The translations under genes were made by a program, and so were the position numbers. The notes under the pieces were generated by a model, which was not told where the DNA came from, made no database searches, and saw only the letters and a program-made list of their open reading frames with translations. A stretch of 64,000 nt of DNA from RGIG426 sp045598965 (GTDB lineage: Bacteria > Bacillota > Clostridia > Oscillospirales > Acutalibacteraceae), in NCBI GenBank assembly GCA_045598965.1, contig JAZRVH010000013.1, positions 30,065 through 94,064 on the forward strand. The letters run 5' to 3'. Shown here one piece after another: positions 1 through 9,062 of the stretch; position 1 is the stretch's first letter, and the number at the start of each line of letters is the position of its first letter.

Positions 1-175
1 ATTTTTTGGCTTTCTCTCTTAACGTCAGCACGGTCTCCTCCGGCAACAGCGTGCCGGCATTGACCACCGGCAGTTCGCCGGCAAACACACGGCGTTCCAT
101 CATCAGTGCCGCCGCCTCCCGTTCGGTTACGCCGAATTGAGAGACCGCCAGCACATCCGCTCTCACTTTTGCCAT
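1..175 (-). CDS. tlyA: TlyA-like S4-domain protein, N-terminus only (cut by window start)
   Basis: Only the first 58 residues lie in the window. They resemble the N-terminal S4 RNA-binding domain of TlyA-type 2'-O-ribose rRNA methyltransferases: a RADVLAV start, a REAAALMM helix, a short turn and a V-N-AGT-LLPEE segment ending in LREKAK. The start ATG overlaps the uvrC stop in the arrangement TAATG, with an AGGAGG six bases upstream inside uvrC, so translation is probably coupled to uvrC. The catalytic FtsJ-like domain lies outside the window, so the call rests on the S4 part alone; another S4-domain protein is possible. Confidence 0.6.
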   Translation of the reverse strand, partial: MAKVRADVLAVSQFGVTEREAAALMMERRVFAGELPVVNAGTLLPEETVLTLREKAKK

Positions 176-2052
176 TACTGCCCCTCCTTTTCCCCATTTT
201 TGTCCGATGCTTGTCCGTCAAAGTACGCACGCACCGCTTTTGCCGCCGGCAAGGTCATACCCTTTACACTTAGTAATGCTTCCTCACTGGCTTCTTTTAC
301 GCCTTTCAGCGAGCCAAAAGATTTAAGAAGTACTTCCGCACGAGTCTTCCCGATCCCCGGAATATCGGTCAGCGTTGTACGAACACGACTCTTGCTTCGA
401 GATTTGCGATGATACCCGATTGCGAAGCGGTGAACCTCTTCCTGGAGAGTAGACAACAGTGTAAAGGCAGAACGCTTTGCAGTAAACGACAGTTCCTCAT
501 CCCCAGCGGTTACTGCACGGGTGCGGTGGTGGCTGTCTTTTACCAGTCCAAACAGCGGCACGTCCCACCCGAACGCCTCAAGCACAGGGGCAACAGCGGC
601 GACCTGAGCTTTTCCACCATCCAGAAAAATTACATCCGGCTTTCTGCCAAATCCATTATCCTCGCCCTCGTGCTCCACATATTCGTTTAAGCGACGGGAT
701 AACACCTCTCGCAAAGCACCGGGGTCATCGCCCCCTCCCGCCAGCTTTAAGCGGAATTTTCGATAGGATTTTTTATCCGGTCGACCGTCCTTAAACACCA
801 CCATGGCGGCAACGGTTTCCTCGCCGCCCGTGTGGGAGATATCGTAACATTCCATAACCGACGGGACGGTTGACAAGCCCAAAAGTGCCTGCAATTCCGA
901 TAAAGCGGCGGCATCGTGTCCGTGAGTTCCCTGGTGCCACGCCAAATATTCCGCCGCATTACGACACGCCATACGGCAAAGCTCTGCCTGTTCTCCCCGC
1001 TCCGGCACGTGTAAAACCACCTTACGCCCTGCTTTTTCGGACAACCATTGCCCAATCAGCTCACTATCCTCTGCGGGTTCGCACAAAGTAATTTGCGACG
1101 GAATTCGGTCGGCATTATCATAAAACCGACGTAAAAATTCCGCTAAAAAGGCGGCATTTTCTTCCGGCAAATCCAGTAAAAACTCCCGTTTGCCGAAAAG
1201 CGTCCCTTTCGTGAACGAAAACACCTGGATACAAGCGTTTTGTGCTCCCACGGCAAGCCCGATGACATCCTGCTCTCGAATACGGGAATGTACCACTTTT
1301 TGTTTGTCGGATAAGCGTTTAATCGCAAACAGACGATCCCGCAATTCGGCGGCAGTTTCAAAATCCTCCGCTTGTGCCGCCGCCTCCATATTGGCTTTCA
1401 GCGTCTTTTGCATCTTATCGGCACCGTTTAGCACATAGTCCACCGCTTCCTCCACCCGAGAGGCATACTCACTTTCCGTCACCTTACCGGTGCAGGGAGC
1501 ACAACACTGTCCGATATGATAGTTGAGGCAAGGACGCTCATACGCCGTAGGCTTTTTCCCGTACGCAAGAAGGCGGTTGCACGTGGCAAGCTTAAATACT
1601 TTACACGCTTCATCCACCGCCTGCTTCAAACTAAAGGAACTCATATACGGGCCAAAGTAGTCCGCACCGTCGTTCGCCTGCTGCTTGCATTCGGAAATAC
1701 GGGAAAACGGCGGTTTTGTCACACGCAAATAGCAGTAGCCCTTATCGTCTTTCAGCAGAATATTGTATTTCGGAGCGTACTGTTTAATCAGCGAGCATTC
1801 TAAAACTAACGCCTCAAATTCGCTTCCCACAACCACCACGTCAAAATCCTCAACGTGGTCCACCATACGCCGCACTTTTTCGGTGTGATTTAAGTCACTG
1901 CCGAAATATTGGCTGACACGGTTTTTTAGAGCCTTTGCCTTTCCGACGTAAATGACGTTGCCGCCTTTATCACGCATCAAATACACGCCGGGTTCCAACG
2001 GCAAATTCATCGCTTTTTTGCGTAGCACTTTTATGCGGTTCTCGTCGTGCAT
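175..2052 (-). CDS. uvrC: UvrABC excinuclease subunit C
   Basis: UvrC makes both incisions around a lesion in nucleotide excision repair after UvrA/UvrB loading. The protein has 625 residues. In order: an N-terminal GIY-YIG nuclease domain (PGVYLM, VIYVGKAK; about residues 15-95), a UVR motif for UvrB contact (AEDFETAAELRDRLFAIKRL, around 200-235), the RNase H-like second nuclease domain (CYDISHTGG, VIFLDGGKAQ) and C-terminal helix-hairpin-helix motifs (LTDIPGIGKTRAEVLL). I chose the ATG at 2052 because it follows a good AAGGAGA site; an in-frame start 12 codons upstream would sit inside the HPr terminator. It is tightly coupled to the TlyA-like gene downstream. Confidence 0.95.
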   Translation of the reverse strand: MHDENRIKVLRKKAMNLPLEPGVYLMRDKGGNVIYVGKAKALKNRVSQYFGSDLNHTEKVRRMVDHVEDFDVVVVGSEFEALVLECSLIKQYAPKYNILLKDDKGYCYLRVTKPPFSRISECKQQANDGADYFGPYMSSFSLKQAVDEACKVFKLATCNRLLAYGKKPTAYERPCLNYHIGQCCAPCTGKVTESEYASRVEEAVDYVLNGADKMQKTLKANMEAAAQAEDFETAAELRDRLFAIKRLSDKQKVVHSRIREQDVIGLAVGAQNACIQVFSFTKGTLFGKREFLLDLPEENAAFLAEFLRRFYDNADRIPSQITLCEPAEDSELIGQWLSEKAGRKVVLHVPERGEQAELCRMACRNAAEYLAWHQGTHGHDAAALSELQALLGLSTVPSVMECYDISHTGGEETVAAMVVFKDGRPDKKSYRKFRLKLAGGGDDPGALREVLSRRLNEYVEHEGEDNGFGRKPDVIFLDGGKAQVAAVAPVLEAFGWDVPLFGLVKDSHHRTRAVTAGDEELSFTAKRSAFTLLSTLQEEVHRFAIGYHRKSRSKSRVRTTLTDIPGIGKTRAEVLLKSFGSLKGVKEASEEALLSVKGMTLPAAKAVRAYFDGQASDKNGEKEGQ

Positions 2053-2077
2053 TGGTGTGTCTCCTTTCCTAAAACCT

Positions 2078-2113
2078 AAAAAGCACAATCGCCCAACGGG
2101 ACGATTGTGCTTT
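2078..2113 (-). terminator. Rho-independent terminator after the HPr gene
   Basis: A 12-bp stem (AAAGCACAATCG paired with its complement) with a 10-base loop is followed on the minus strand by a run of T. It lies between the HPr stop and the uvrC start. Confidence 0.8.
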
Positions 2114-2127
2114 CAAAACGCAATAAC

Positions 2128-2391
2128 TTAATCGGCGAAGCCGGACTCCACGAGATGGACCAAACTGTCCACAGCGGCGTTTTCGTCCGCACCGTCCGCC
2201 ATAATGCGGATAGAAGTACCACCAACGATGCCCAACGAGAGAACACCGAGAAGGCTCTTCGCATTGACACGGCGATCCTCTTTCTCGACCCAAATAGACG
2301 ATTTGAACTCGTTAGCCTTTTGGATAAAGAAAGTAGCAGGACGAGAGTGAAGACCAACTTGGTTTTGAACCATAACGTCTTTTGTGCACAT
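2128..2391 (-). CDS. ptsH: HPr-family phosphocarrier protein
   Basis: HPr passes phosphate from enzyme I to sugar-specific PTS enzymes IIA, and in Gram-positives its Ser46-phosphorylated form signals carbon catabolite repression. The 87-residue protein has the active-site His15 in VGLHSRPAT and Ser46 in NAKSLLGVLSLG, so it keeps both phosphorylation sites and is not a Crh (which lacks His15). The ribosome binding site AAGGAG and a promoter at 2453-2480 precede it, and its own terminator follows, so it is probably monocistronic. No enzyme I or HPr kinase gene is in the window, so a purely regulatory role cannot be excluded. Confidence 0.9.
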   Translation of the reverse strand: MCTKDVMVQNQVGLHSRPATFFIQKANEFKSSIWVEKEDRRVNAKSLLGVLSLGIVGGTSIRIMADGADENAAVDSLVHLVESGFAD

Positions 2392-2452
2392 AGCGGAATC
2401 TCCTTTTCAAGCAGAAATCGAAGTGGTATTGTCTTACTAAACTGTTACTATT

Positions 2453-2480
2453 ATTATACCACAAAAGCCTGTTTCGTCAA
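2453..2480 (-). promoter_or_regulatory. Promoter of the HPr gene
   Basis: Minus strand: -35 TTGACG (2475-2480), 16-base spacer, -10 TATAAT (2453-2458), about 60 bases upstream of the HPr start. Confidence 0.75.
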
Positions 2481-2606
2481 CGGATTTTCGACAAAGAAAC
2501 CGCCCAAAACTGCATTTTTGTATAACTGCAACAAAATTGATAAGTCGTAACCAAAAGTTTTGTGAATTATCACAACTGAAAAACGGGATTTTTGTGGAAC
2601 ACGCTG

Positions 2607-3368
2607 TCAATCCTCGTCCGATTTGGCGTCATCTTCGTCCTTTTCGGCGTTTTGTTCCAAAAATACCCTGTCTTTGTCGGACAAAGCATACTGCCTAAGC
2701 ATATCAGGACGGTGCTTTGCGGTGCGTAAAAGGGATTGCTCGTGCCGCCATTTTTGAATATTGGCGTGATGACCGGTCAACAGCACCTCCGGCACTTCTC
2801 TTCCCTCCCACACCGCCGGTCGAGTATACTGGGGATACTCCAAAAGCCCGGAGAAGTGGCTTTCATCCTCAAAGCAGGCGTCCTCTGACAAAACGCCGGG
2901 CACCATACGGGAAATACAGTCAATCAGCACCAAAGCCGGCAGTTCGCCGCCGGTAAGTACATAATCCCCAATAGAGATTTGTTCATCCACAAAAGCATCA
3001 ATAATCCGCTCGTCAATGCCCTCATAGTGACCGCACAGCACGCAGAGGTTATCCATTTTCGACAACTCCAACGCCCGCTGCTGGGTAAGCGTTTTTCCCT
3101 GAGGCGACATATAGATGAGGTGTGGGCGGCACCCCACCTCCTCGCACACAGCACGGAAGCAATCCGCCACCGGTTGAGCGTTGAGAATCATCCCCTGTCC
3201 GCCGCCGTAGGGATAATCATCCACCTGATTTTGGCGATTCAGCGTATAGTCCCGTATCTGGTGGCATTTTACGGTCAGCACACCTTTTTTTTGGGCTCTG
3301 CCGAGAATGCTTTCGGTAAACACCCGGTCGCACATCTCGTCAAACAGCGTTAAAACATCAATCCTCAT
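2607..3368 (-). CDS. trmD: tRNA (guanine37-N1)-methyltransferase
   Basis: TrmD methylates G37 next to the anticodon, using SAM, and prevents +1 frameshifting. The 253-residue protein shows the SPOUT trefoil-knot hallmarks: DDYPYGGGQGM near residue 55, LCGHYEGIDERI near 110 and IGDYVLTGGELPALVLID near 130. The start ATG at 3368 lies inside the end of rimM (11-base overlap), and the protein begins with the usual MRIDVLTLF; the 34 extra in-frame codons upstream lie within rimM and are not used. It is the last gene of the run that begins at mtnN. The rimM-trmD pairing is the standard one. Confidence 0.95.
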   Translation of the reverse strand: MRIDVLTLFDEMCDRVFTESILGRAQKKGVLTVKCHQIRDYTLNRQNQVDDYPYGGGQGMILNAQPVADCFRAVCEEVGCRPHLIYMSPQGKTLTQQRALELSKMDNLCVLCGHYEGIDERIIDAFVDEQISIGDYVLTGGELPALVLIDCISRMVPGVLSEDACFEDESHFSGLLEYPQYTRPAVWEGREVPEVLLTGHHANIQKWRHEQSLLRTAKHRPDMLRQYALSDKDRVFLEQNAEKDEDDAKSDED

Positions 3369-3879
3369 AGCGAATAAGTCCTTTGATAGGGGTGATTTCA
3401 ACAACTCCGCCATCCACATCAACCTTTTTGATAAACAGCGGAACAGCAGGAATAAGCACGGTGCGTCCATCGTCTGCCGCTTTCATATGGTAGACGTTGT
3501 TGGCACCGGTTTCGGTAACGTCAAAAAGCTCACCGTACACCTCGCCGGTGTCGGCATCCTTGACCGTAAGGCCAATCATATCACTGATAAAATACTGGCC
3601 CTTGGGCAGCTTGATATCTTTTCGAGAGAGGTAAAGCACCCGTCCACGATACGTTTCTGCTTGTTCAACGGTGTCCACACCGTCCATTTTCACAAGAACC
3701 ATCGACTTGTGGGGGCGGGCGGAAATTTTAACAGATTCCTCGCCCGCTTCATCCAAATATATCGTTTTCAGCTTGGAAAACACCGCCGGGCTGTCACACC
3801 AGCACTCCACTCGCATTTCGCCACGAACACCGTGGGTTCCCACCACTTTGCCCGCTTCCAGAAACGGTTTTTTAGGCAT
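3358..3879 (-). CDS. rimM: Ribosome maturation factor RimM
   Basis: RimM helps assemble the head of the 30S subunit by binding S19. The 173-residue protein has the N-terminal RimM beta-barrel (GKVVGTHGVRGEMRVE, residues 9-24) and a C-terminal PRC-barrel (DMIGLTVKD, VLIPAVPLFI). It overlaps trmD by 11 bases and lies 12 bases downstream of the cation transporter gene, so it is likely cotranscribed with both. Confidence 0.95.
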   Translation of the reverse strand: MPKKPFLEAGKVVGTHGVRGEMRVECWCDSPAVFSKLKTIYLDEAGEESVKISARPHKSMVLVKMDGVDTVEQAETYRGRVLYLSRKDIKLPKGQYFISDMIGLTVKDADTGEVYGELFDVTETGANNVYHMKAADDGRTVLIPAVPLFIKKVDVDGGVVEITPIKGLIRYED

Positions 3880-3891
3880 ACAATCTCCCCC

Positions 3892-5058
3892 TCATCCGTG
3901 GTATTGATGCTCAAACTTACATACAACATTTAAATGCGGGTCGGTCAAACGCAGACGACGCTGAATCTCCTCTTTGAGCGTCGATTCCTCTTTATACCCA
4001 AACGGAATCACAACATCAAACAGAAGGTTTGTGTGCGTTTCACCGAACACCACACGAAAATCGTGCATCGACAGATGCTGGTCAATATCTTCCAGTACAG
4101 TCGCTGTCAATACTTTCAGCCGGTCGACCGACTCGTTTCCAACTTCTACAGGGTCCATGTGGATACAGGTAATGGCATGAAACCGCTCCATCATATCCTG
4201 CTCGATACAATCAATCACATCGTGGCTTTTCAGGATATCCTCATGGGCGGGAACCTCGGCGTGAAGCGAAATAATCACTCGTCCGGGTCCGTAGTTATGT
4301 ATCATCAAATCGTGGATGCCGACAACCCCGTCGTACGACAGCACCATTTTTTGGATATCCTCCACCATTTCGGGGTCGGGAGATTGTCCGAGCAGAGGCG
4401 ACACGCTTTCTTTTATCACCGAAATGCCGGTAATCAAAACGAGAATGGTCACCACCAATCCCACATAGCCGTCAATTTTAAGACCGGTGAATTTCTCCAC
4501 CAAAACGCTCGCCAAAACAAGCGACGTGGATAAAACGTCGTTGCGGCTGTCCTTGCCGGTGGCAAGCACCGTATCCGAGCGAATGCGAGTGCCGATGGCT
4601 TTATAAAAAATCGACATCCACAGCTTCACCAAAATGGCGGCAATCAAAATGCACAGTGCCAAAACCGACGCATCGGTAGCTTCCGGGTGAAAAATTTTAC
4701 CCACAGAGGATTTTCCAAGTTCAAATCCGGCAAGCAAAATCAGCACGCCCAACACCAAGCCGGACAAATACTCCATCCGGCCGTGTCCAAATGGATGTTC
4801 ATCGTCCGGAGGCGTTTCCGCCAACTTAAAGCCAAGAAGCGTAATCACGGCGGACGCCGCATCGGACAAGTTATTAAATGCATCCGCAATCACCGATAAC
4901 GCTCCGGATAACACGCCGGCAAACAGTTTGCCCAAAAACAGCAAAACATTGGCAACAATCCCGCAGATACCTGCCATTTTTCCATAAGCAGAACGTACCG
5001 AAGGATTGGTCACATCTTCCGAATCTTTTATAAAACAACGAATCAGAAAATTCGTCAT
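3892..5058 (-). CDS. Cation diffusion facilitator (CDF) family metal exporter
   Basis: CDF proteins are proton-coupled antiporters that export divalent metals such as Zn, Fe, Mn or Co from the cytoplasm. The 388-residue protein has about six N-terminal membrane segments, with the family motifs DAFNNLSDAAS in the second and HPFGHGRMEYL after it, a further acidic/His site in the fifth segment region, and a cytoplasmic domain from about residue 215 (VGIHDLMIHNYGPG, AEVPAHEDI). The C-terminal part is longer than in the minimal family. Metal specificity cannot be read from the sequence. It sits between pgcA and rimM with 12-base gaps, so it is in the same transcript. Confidence 0.9.
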   Translation of the reverse strand: MTNFLIRCFIKDSEDVTNPSVRSAYGKMAGICGIVANVLLFLGKLFAGVLSGALSVIADAFNNLSDAASAVITLLGFKLAETPPDDEHPFGHGRMEYLSGLVLGVLILLAGFELGKSSVGKIFHPEATDASVLALCILIAAILVKLWMSIFYKAIGTRIRSDTVLATGKDSRNDVLSTSLVLASVLVEKFTGLKIDGYVGLVVTILVLITGISVIKESVSPLLGQSPDPEMVEDIQKMVLSYDGVVGIHDLMIHNYGPGRVIISLHAEVPAHEDILKSHDVIDCIEQDMMERFHAITCIHMDPVEVGNESVDRLKVLTATVLEDIDQHLSMHDFRVVFGETHTNLLFDVVIPFGYKEESTLKEEIQRRLRLTDPHLNVVCKFEHQYHG

Positions 5059-5070
5059 AGTATTCCCCTC

Positions 5071-6795
5071 TTATCCTTCAATCAGTGCGTTGGCATCCGC
5101 CTTCAACGCCTCAGCCAGCATCACAGCATCTGCTTTTGTTTTGCCGGTAGCGGTGATATAGGCTTTGACCTTCGGCTCAGTACCGGAAGGACGGATAATC
5201 ACACTGGCGTTGTCCTCTAAATCAAACACAAGCACTTCTGATTGCGGAAGCGTAATAGCGGTTTTTTCGCCGGACAAAACGTCCAGCGACTCCCGCACGC
5301 CGTAATCGGAAAAACGCAACGTCTTTTTGCCGCCGAGCTGTTTCGGGAAATCAGAACGAAGCGTTGCCATTAAATCCTGCATCGCATACATTCCTTTTTC
5401 GCCCTCAAACATCACGTTCAGCATTTGATGCTCATACACACCAAACTCGTCATACAGCTCCAAAAGCACGTCCAAAAGGCTTTTCCCTTGCAGGTGGTAA
5501 TACGACGCCATCTCGCAGATAAGCATAGACGCAACCACCGCATCCTTGTCACGGGCGTGAGTACCGGCCAAATAGCCGTAACTCTCCTCAAAGCCCAACT
5601 GATAGCGTTCCGGCGTTCCGGCATCAGAAAGAGCGGTAATCTGTTCGCCGATATACTTAAAGCCGGTAAGCACATACCGCATTTCGCATCCGTATTTGTC
5701 GGCAATTGCCTTCGTCATTTTCGAAGACACAATCGTACTCACTGCCACGGGATTTTCGGGCAACGTTCCCTCCTCCTTGCGGGAAGAAAGGATATAGTTG
5801 AGCAAAAGACAGCCCACCTCGTTGCCGGACAACAAGGTGAAATCGTCGCCATCTTTTACGGCGATACCCACACGGTCGCAATCGGGGTCAGTCGCCAAAA
5901 GCAAATCTGCCGGCACCGTTTTGGAAAGGGCCATGGCACACTCAAAGCTTTGACGAATTTCGGGGTTGGGATACGGAGCCGTGGGGAAATTGCCGTTCGG
6001 CAATTCCTGCTCAGACACCACCGTAACGGTTTTCAGTCCGATACGGTCAAGAATGGCACGCACCGGTTTGTTGCCCGCTCCGTGAAGCGGAGTGTAAATC
6101 ACCGAAAGACCGGCTTTTTCACAAACGCCCTTGTGAATTTGTTGGTTTTGTACCCGGTCTAAAAAGGCATTCAGAAGGTCATCCCCCACCACGGTAACAA
6201 ACCCTTTTTCCACCGCCTCATCAAAGGTGAGAAGCGTGGTCGGCTCGAACATTTCGTGACGGTTAATGGCATCCATCATCTCGCCGGCGGCAACCTCGGT
6301 CATCTGACCGCCGTCGGAACCGTAGCATTTATAACCATTGTACTTGGCGGGATTGTGAGAAGCCGTCACCATAATACCCGCTTGGCAGGAAAGCTCCCGC
6401 ACCATAAACGACAACACCGGTGTCGGCTCTAATTCCGGCACAATATACACGTGGATTCCGGCGGTTGCCAGCACCCGTGCCGCCTCTTTGGCAAAGAGGT
6501 CGGATTTGATACGGGAATCGTAGGAAATCGCCACCGACGAAGTCTCATAATGGGCACAAAGATAGTCCACAAGCCCTTTTGTGGTGCGGCGGATGGTGTA
6601 GATATTAAGACGGTTACAGCCGGCACCCAGCACACCACGCAAGCCGCCGGTACCGAACGCCAAATCCCGATAAAAGCGGTCACGGATTTCCTCGTCATTA
6701 CCGGAAACGAAACGCAGCTCCTCGCCCAAATCGGCGTCTTCCACAGCGTTCTCACACCAAAGCGTGTACTGTTCCTTTATGGAAAGTGTTTTCAT
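5071..6795 (-). CDS. pgcA: Alpha-phosphoglucomutase / phosphomannomutase family protein
   Basis: It interconverts glucose-1-phosphate and glucose-6-phosphate, feeding glycogen, cell-wall and glycolipid sugar synthesis. The 574-residue protein has the four-domain phosphohexomutase layout: active-site phosphoserine loop TASHNPAKYNGYK (near residue 145), metal-binding DPDCDRVG (near 305), sugar-binding loop GFEESYGY (near 400) and the phosphate-binding loop RPSGTEPKVK (near 535). Length and motifs fit the Gram-positive PgcA type. The next gene in the operon starts 12 bases after its stop. Confidence 0.92.
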   Translation of the reverse strand: MKTLSIKEQYTLWCENAVEDADLGEELRFVSGNDEEIRDRFYRDLAFGTGGLRGVLGAGCNRLNIYTIRRTTKGLVDYLCAHYETSSVAISYDSRIKSDLFAKEAARVLATAGIHVYIVPELEPTPVLSFMVRELSCQAGIMVTASHNPAKYNGYKCYGSDGGQMTEVAAGEMMDAINRHEMFEPTTLLTFDEAVEKGFVTVVGDDLLNAFLDRVQNQQIHKGVCEKAGLSVIYTPLHGAGNKPVRAILDRIGLKTVTVVSEQELPNGNFPTAPYPNPEIRQSFECAMALSKTVPADLLLATDPDCDRVGIAVKDGDDFTLLSGNEVGCLLLNYILSSRKEEGTLPENPVAVSTIVSSKMTKAIADKYGCEMRYVLTGFKYIGEQITALSDAGTPERYQLGFEESYGYLAGTHARDKDAVVASMLICEMASYYHLQGKSLLDVLLELYDEFGVYEHQMLNVMFEGEKGMYAMQDLMATLRSDFPKQLGGKKTLRFSDYGVRESLDVLSGEKTAITLPQSEVLVFDLEDNASVIIRPSGTEPKVKAYITATGKTKADAVMLAEALKADANALIEG

Positions 6796-6813
6796 CGCAA
6801 TGTCCCCTTTTTA

Positions 6814-8202
6814 TTATTTGCACAGAGAAGCAAAGCGGGGGTCTTTGGATTGACGTACCTTTTCCAAGAGCTCGTCGTCACTAATCATAGAAATACGCCC
6901 CTGCTCATACTCGCTGTCCACCCACTCTTTTATGCTCATCACGATCGGGTCGTTTTTCGCCACCATTTCGTCATCCGGCAAGCGGAAGAACTGGTTAATC
7001 CAGCAGGCCACACCCGCAAGACCGGACGTGTTACTTACCGCCACGGAGGCCGGACGATTCAGCAGCTTTTTGGTGTCAAAAATGTTGTAGATTTCTTCAT
7101 CCTTCAACAGACCGTCCGCATGGATGCCCGCACGGGTAAGGTTAAAGTGAGAGCCCACAAACGGGGTCATCGGCGGCAGGTCATAGTTTGTTTCTTTCAC
7201 AATATAATCGGCAATTTCGGTAATCACCGTGGGATCCATCCCGTCCATCGTTCCTTTCAGCGACGCATACTCGAATACCATTGCCTCAAGCGGCACGTTA
7301 CCGGTACGCTCACCGATACCGAGCAGCGAACAGTTGACCGCTCCGGCACCGTACAGCCACGCAGTAGAAGCGTTGGCAACGCCTTTGTAAAAGTCGTTAT
7401 GGCCGTGCCACTCAATCATTTCGCTGGGAACACCGGAATACTGCTGTAAACCGTAAATGATACCCGAAACAGAACGAGGCAACGACACGCCGGCAAACGG
7501 CACGCCGTAACCCATGGTATCGCAGGCACGGATTTTCACCGGCACACCATAGCGGTCAGACAGCTTCATCAGCTCCGTTGCAAACGGCACCACGAAACCG
7601 TAGTAATCGGCACGGGTAATGTCCTCAAAATGGCAACGAGGACGAAGGCCGGCTTGAATAGCTTCCTCTACGACCGCAAGATATTTTTCCATCGCCTGTT
7701 TGCGGTTGAGTTTCATCTTGCGGAAAATATGGTAGTCGGAGCAACTGACCAAAATACCCGTTTCAGGGATATTCAGGTTGCGAACAAGTTCAAAGTCCTT
7801 TTTGGATGCACGAATCCAGGTGGTAATCTCCGGGAAATCGTAGCCGAGATCCATACATTCTTGGAGAGCGGCACGGTCTTTTTCAGAATAGACGAAAAAC
7901 TCCGTCTGGCGAATAATACCCTTTTTGCCGCCCAAACGATGAAGCATTTTATAGATGTCCACCATCTGTTTTGTGGTATAGGGCGTGCGGGATTGTTGAC
8001 CGTCACGGAAAGTGGTGTCGGTAATATAAATATGCTCCGGCATATTCATCGGCACACGGCGGAAGTTGTAGGCGATTTTCGGCACCTCCGTATACGGGAA
8101 CATTTCACGGAACAGCTCCGGCTCGGCAACGTTTTGCAGTTCAAAGCTGTACGGATCCTGCTCCAATACGTTAGTATGCGGATTTATTTTGATTTCTTGC
8201 AT
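6814..8202 (-). CDS. LeuA/homocitrate-synthase-like Claisen condensing enzyme (HMGL family)
   Basis: The 462-residue protein has the TIM-barrel signature of acyl-CoA + 2-oxoacid condensing enzymes: TDTTFRDGQQSR near residue 60, a HFEDITRADYY strand, HGHNDFYKGVAN (HxH metal ligands) and GIGERTGNVPLEAM. It has a distinctive N-terminal extension of about 55 residues (PYSFELQNVAEPELFREMFPYTEVPKI) and a C-terminal region too short for a full LeuA regulatory domain. Candidates are isopropylmalate synthase, homocitrate synthase or the anaerobic Re-citrate synthase, which belongs to this superfamily. There are no leucine or lysine genes nearby. I am sure of the superfamily but not of the substrate. 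Confidence 0.75.
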   Translation of the reverse strand: MQEIKINPHTNVLEQDPYSFELQNVAEPELFREMFPYTEVPKIAYNFRRVPMNMPEHIYITDTTFRDGQQSRTPYTTKQMVDIYKMLHRLGGKKGIIRQTEFFVYSEKDRAALQECMDLGYDFPEITTWIRASKKDFELVRNLNIPETGILVSCSDYHIFRKMKLNRKQAMEKYLAVVEEAIQAGLRPRCHFEDITRADYYGFVVPFATELMKLSDRYGVPVKIRACDTMGYGVPFAGVSLPRSVSGIIYGLQQYSGVPSEMIEWHGHNDFYKGVANASTAWLYGAGAVNCSLLGIGERTGNVPLEAMVFEYASLKGTMDGMDPTVITEIADYIVKETNYDLPPMTPFVGSHFNLTRAGIHADGLLKDEEIYNIFDTKKLLNRPASVAVSNTSGLAGVACWINQFFRLPDDEMVAKNDPIVMSIKEWVDSEYEQGRISMISDDELLEKVRQSKDPRFASLCK

Positions 8203-8231
8203 AAGGTTTCCCTCGCTTTCATTTTACTCAT

Positions 8232-8933
8232 TTACACATTCACCATAGCAATCAGCAATTTTGCCGAACGCCTGGCGGCTTTTTCCAAAAAATTATCCGA
8301 GCAACCGGCGGCATCGTTTTCCGCCAAATCGGACACCTCACGAACAATGAGGAACGGCACACCGTTGGCAGTGGCAACTTGAGCGACGGCAGCACCCTCC
8401 ATTTCGGCAACGGTGGCAGAAAACTCGTCACGGATTCGCAGTTTTAATGCCGTGTCATCCACAAACACGTCGCCGCTCGCCACCGTTCCACAAAGAATAC
8501 GGTGGCCGGTTTTGTGCTCTGCCCCTTTCATAAAGCGGTCAATAAGGGCTTTATCCGCATAAAAGCGGGTTGGTACCGTGTCATCTCCGCCACCGCCGAT
8601 ATACCCTCGAACGTGTCCAAATGCCGTGATATCAAAATCATGATGCAAAGCACTTTCGGAAAGGACGATATCTCCTACTTGAAGTTCTTTGGCAAGTCCA
8701 CCGGCGACACCGGTATTCACCAGTGCATCCACGTGGTAGCGGTCAATAAGAATCTGTGCCGCTATCGCCGCACACACCTTGCCGACACCGCATTGGGTAA
8801 GCACTACATCGGCAACCCCAAGTTTTCCGCTGTAATACACACGACCGGCAATCGTCTCGGAAGCGAGATCGGTCATTTCCGACAATAACGCCGCAATTTC
8901 CTCCTCCATCGCTCCAATAAGACCCCATTTCAA
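8232..8933 (-). CDS. mtnN: 5'-methylthioadenosine / S-adenosylhomocysteine nucleosidase
   Basis: MtnN splits methylthioadenosine and S-adenosylhomocysteine to adenine plus the thioribose sugar, clearing by-products of SAM metabolism. The 233-residue protein has the catalytic residues Glu12 (GAMEEE), Glu179 (VAEMEGAA) and Asp202 (REVSDLAE) and the purine-binding NTGVAGGL. I chose TTG at 8933: it lies seven bases after a GGGGGGA site and gives MKWGLIGAMEEE, aligning with known N-termini; the GTG six bases upstream is almost inside the ribosome binding site. First gene of the run down to trmD. Confidence 0.9.
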   Translation of the reverse strand: MKWGLIGAMEEEIAALLSEMTDLASETIAGRVYYSGKLGVADVVLTQCGVGKVCAAIAAQILIDRYHVDALVNTGVAGGLAKELQVGDIVLSESALHHDFDITAFGHVRGYIGGGGDDTVPTRFYADKALIDRFMKGAEHKTGHRILCGTVASGDVFVDDTALKLRIRDEFSATVAEMEGAAVAQVATANGVPFLIVREVSDLAENDAAGCSDNFLEKAARRSAKLLIAMVNV

Positions 8934-8967
8934 GCCCACTCCCCCCTTATAAAAACACTTACCGTTT

Positions 8968-8996
8968 ATTTTAACATAGTTATTTTATTTTTTCAA
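8968..8996 (-). promoter_or_regulatory. Promoter of the mtnN-to-trmD run
   Basis: Minus strand: -35 TTGAAA (8991-8996), 17-base spacer, -10 TAAAAT (8968-8973). It is back to back with the plus-strand promoter at 9015-9043. Confidence 0.65.
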
Positions 8997-9014
8997 GTGT
9001 TTTTACTCTTCCTC

Positions 9015-9043
9015 TTGCGAAAAGAAAAAAGATGTGGTATAGT
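9015..9043 (+). promoter_or_regulatory. Promoter of the DUF896 gene
   Basis: -35 TTGCGA (9015-9020), 17 bases, -10 TATAGT (9038-9043), ending 19 bases before the start codon. Confidence 0.65.
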
Positions 9044-9062
9044 TATCGTCGAGGTGACAAAA

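Noticed and set aside
2500..2606. Terminator after trmD
   Set aside because: Only a weak 6-bp stem (TTGTGA/TCACAA) with a poor T tract is visible, so I did not list it.
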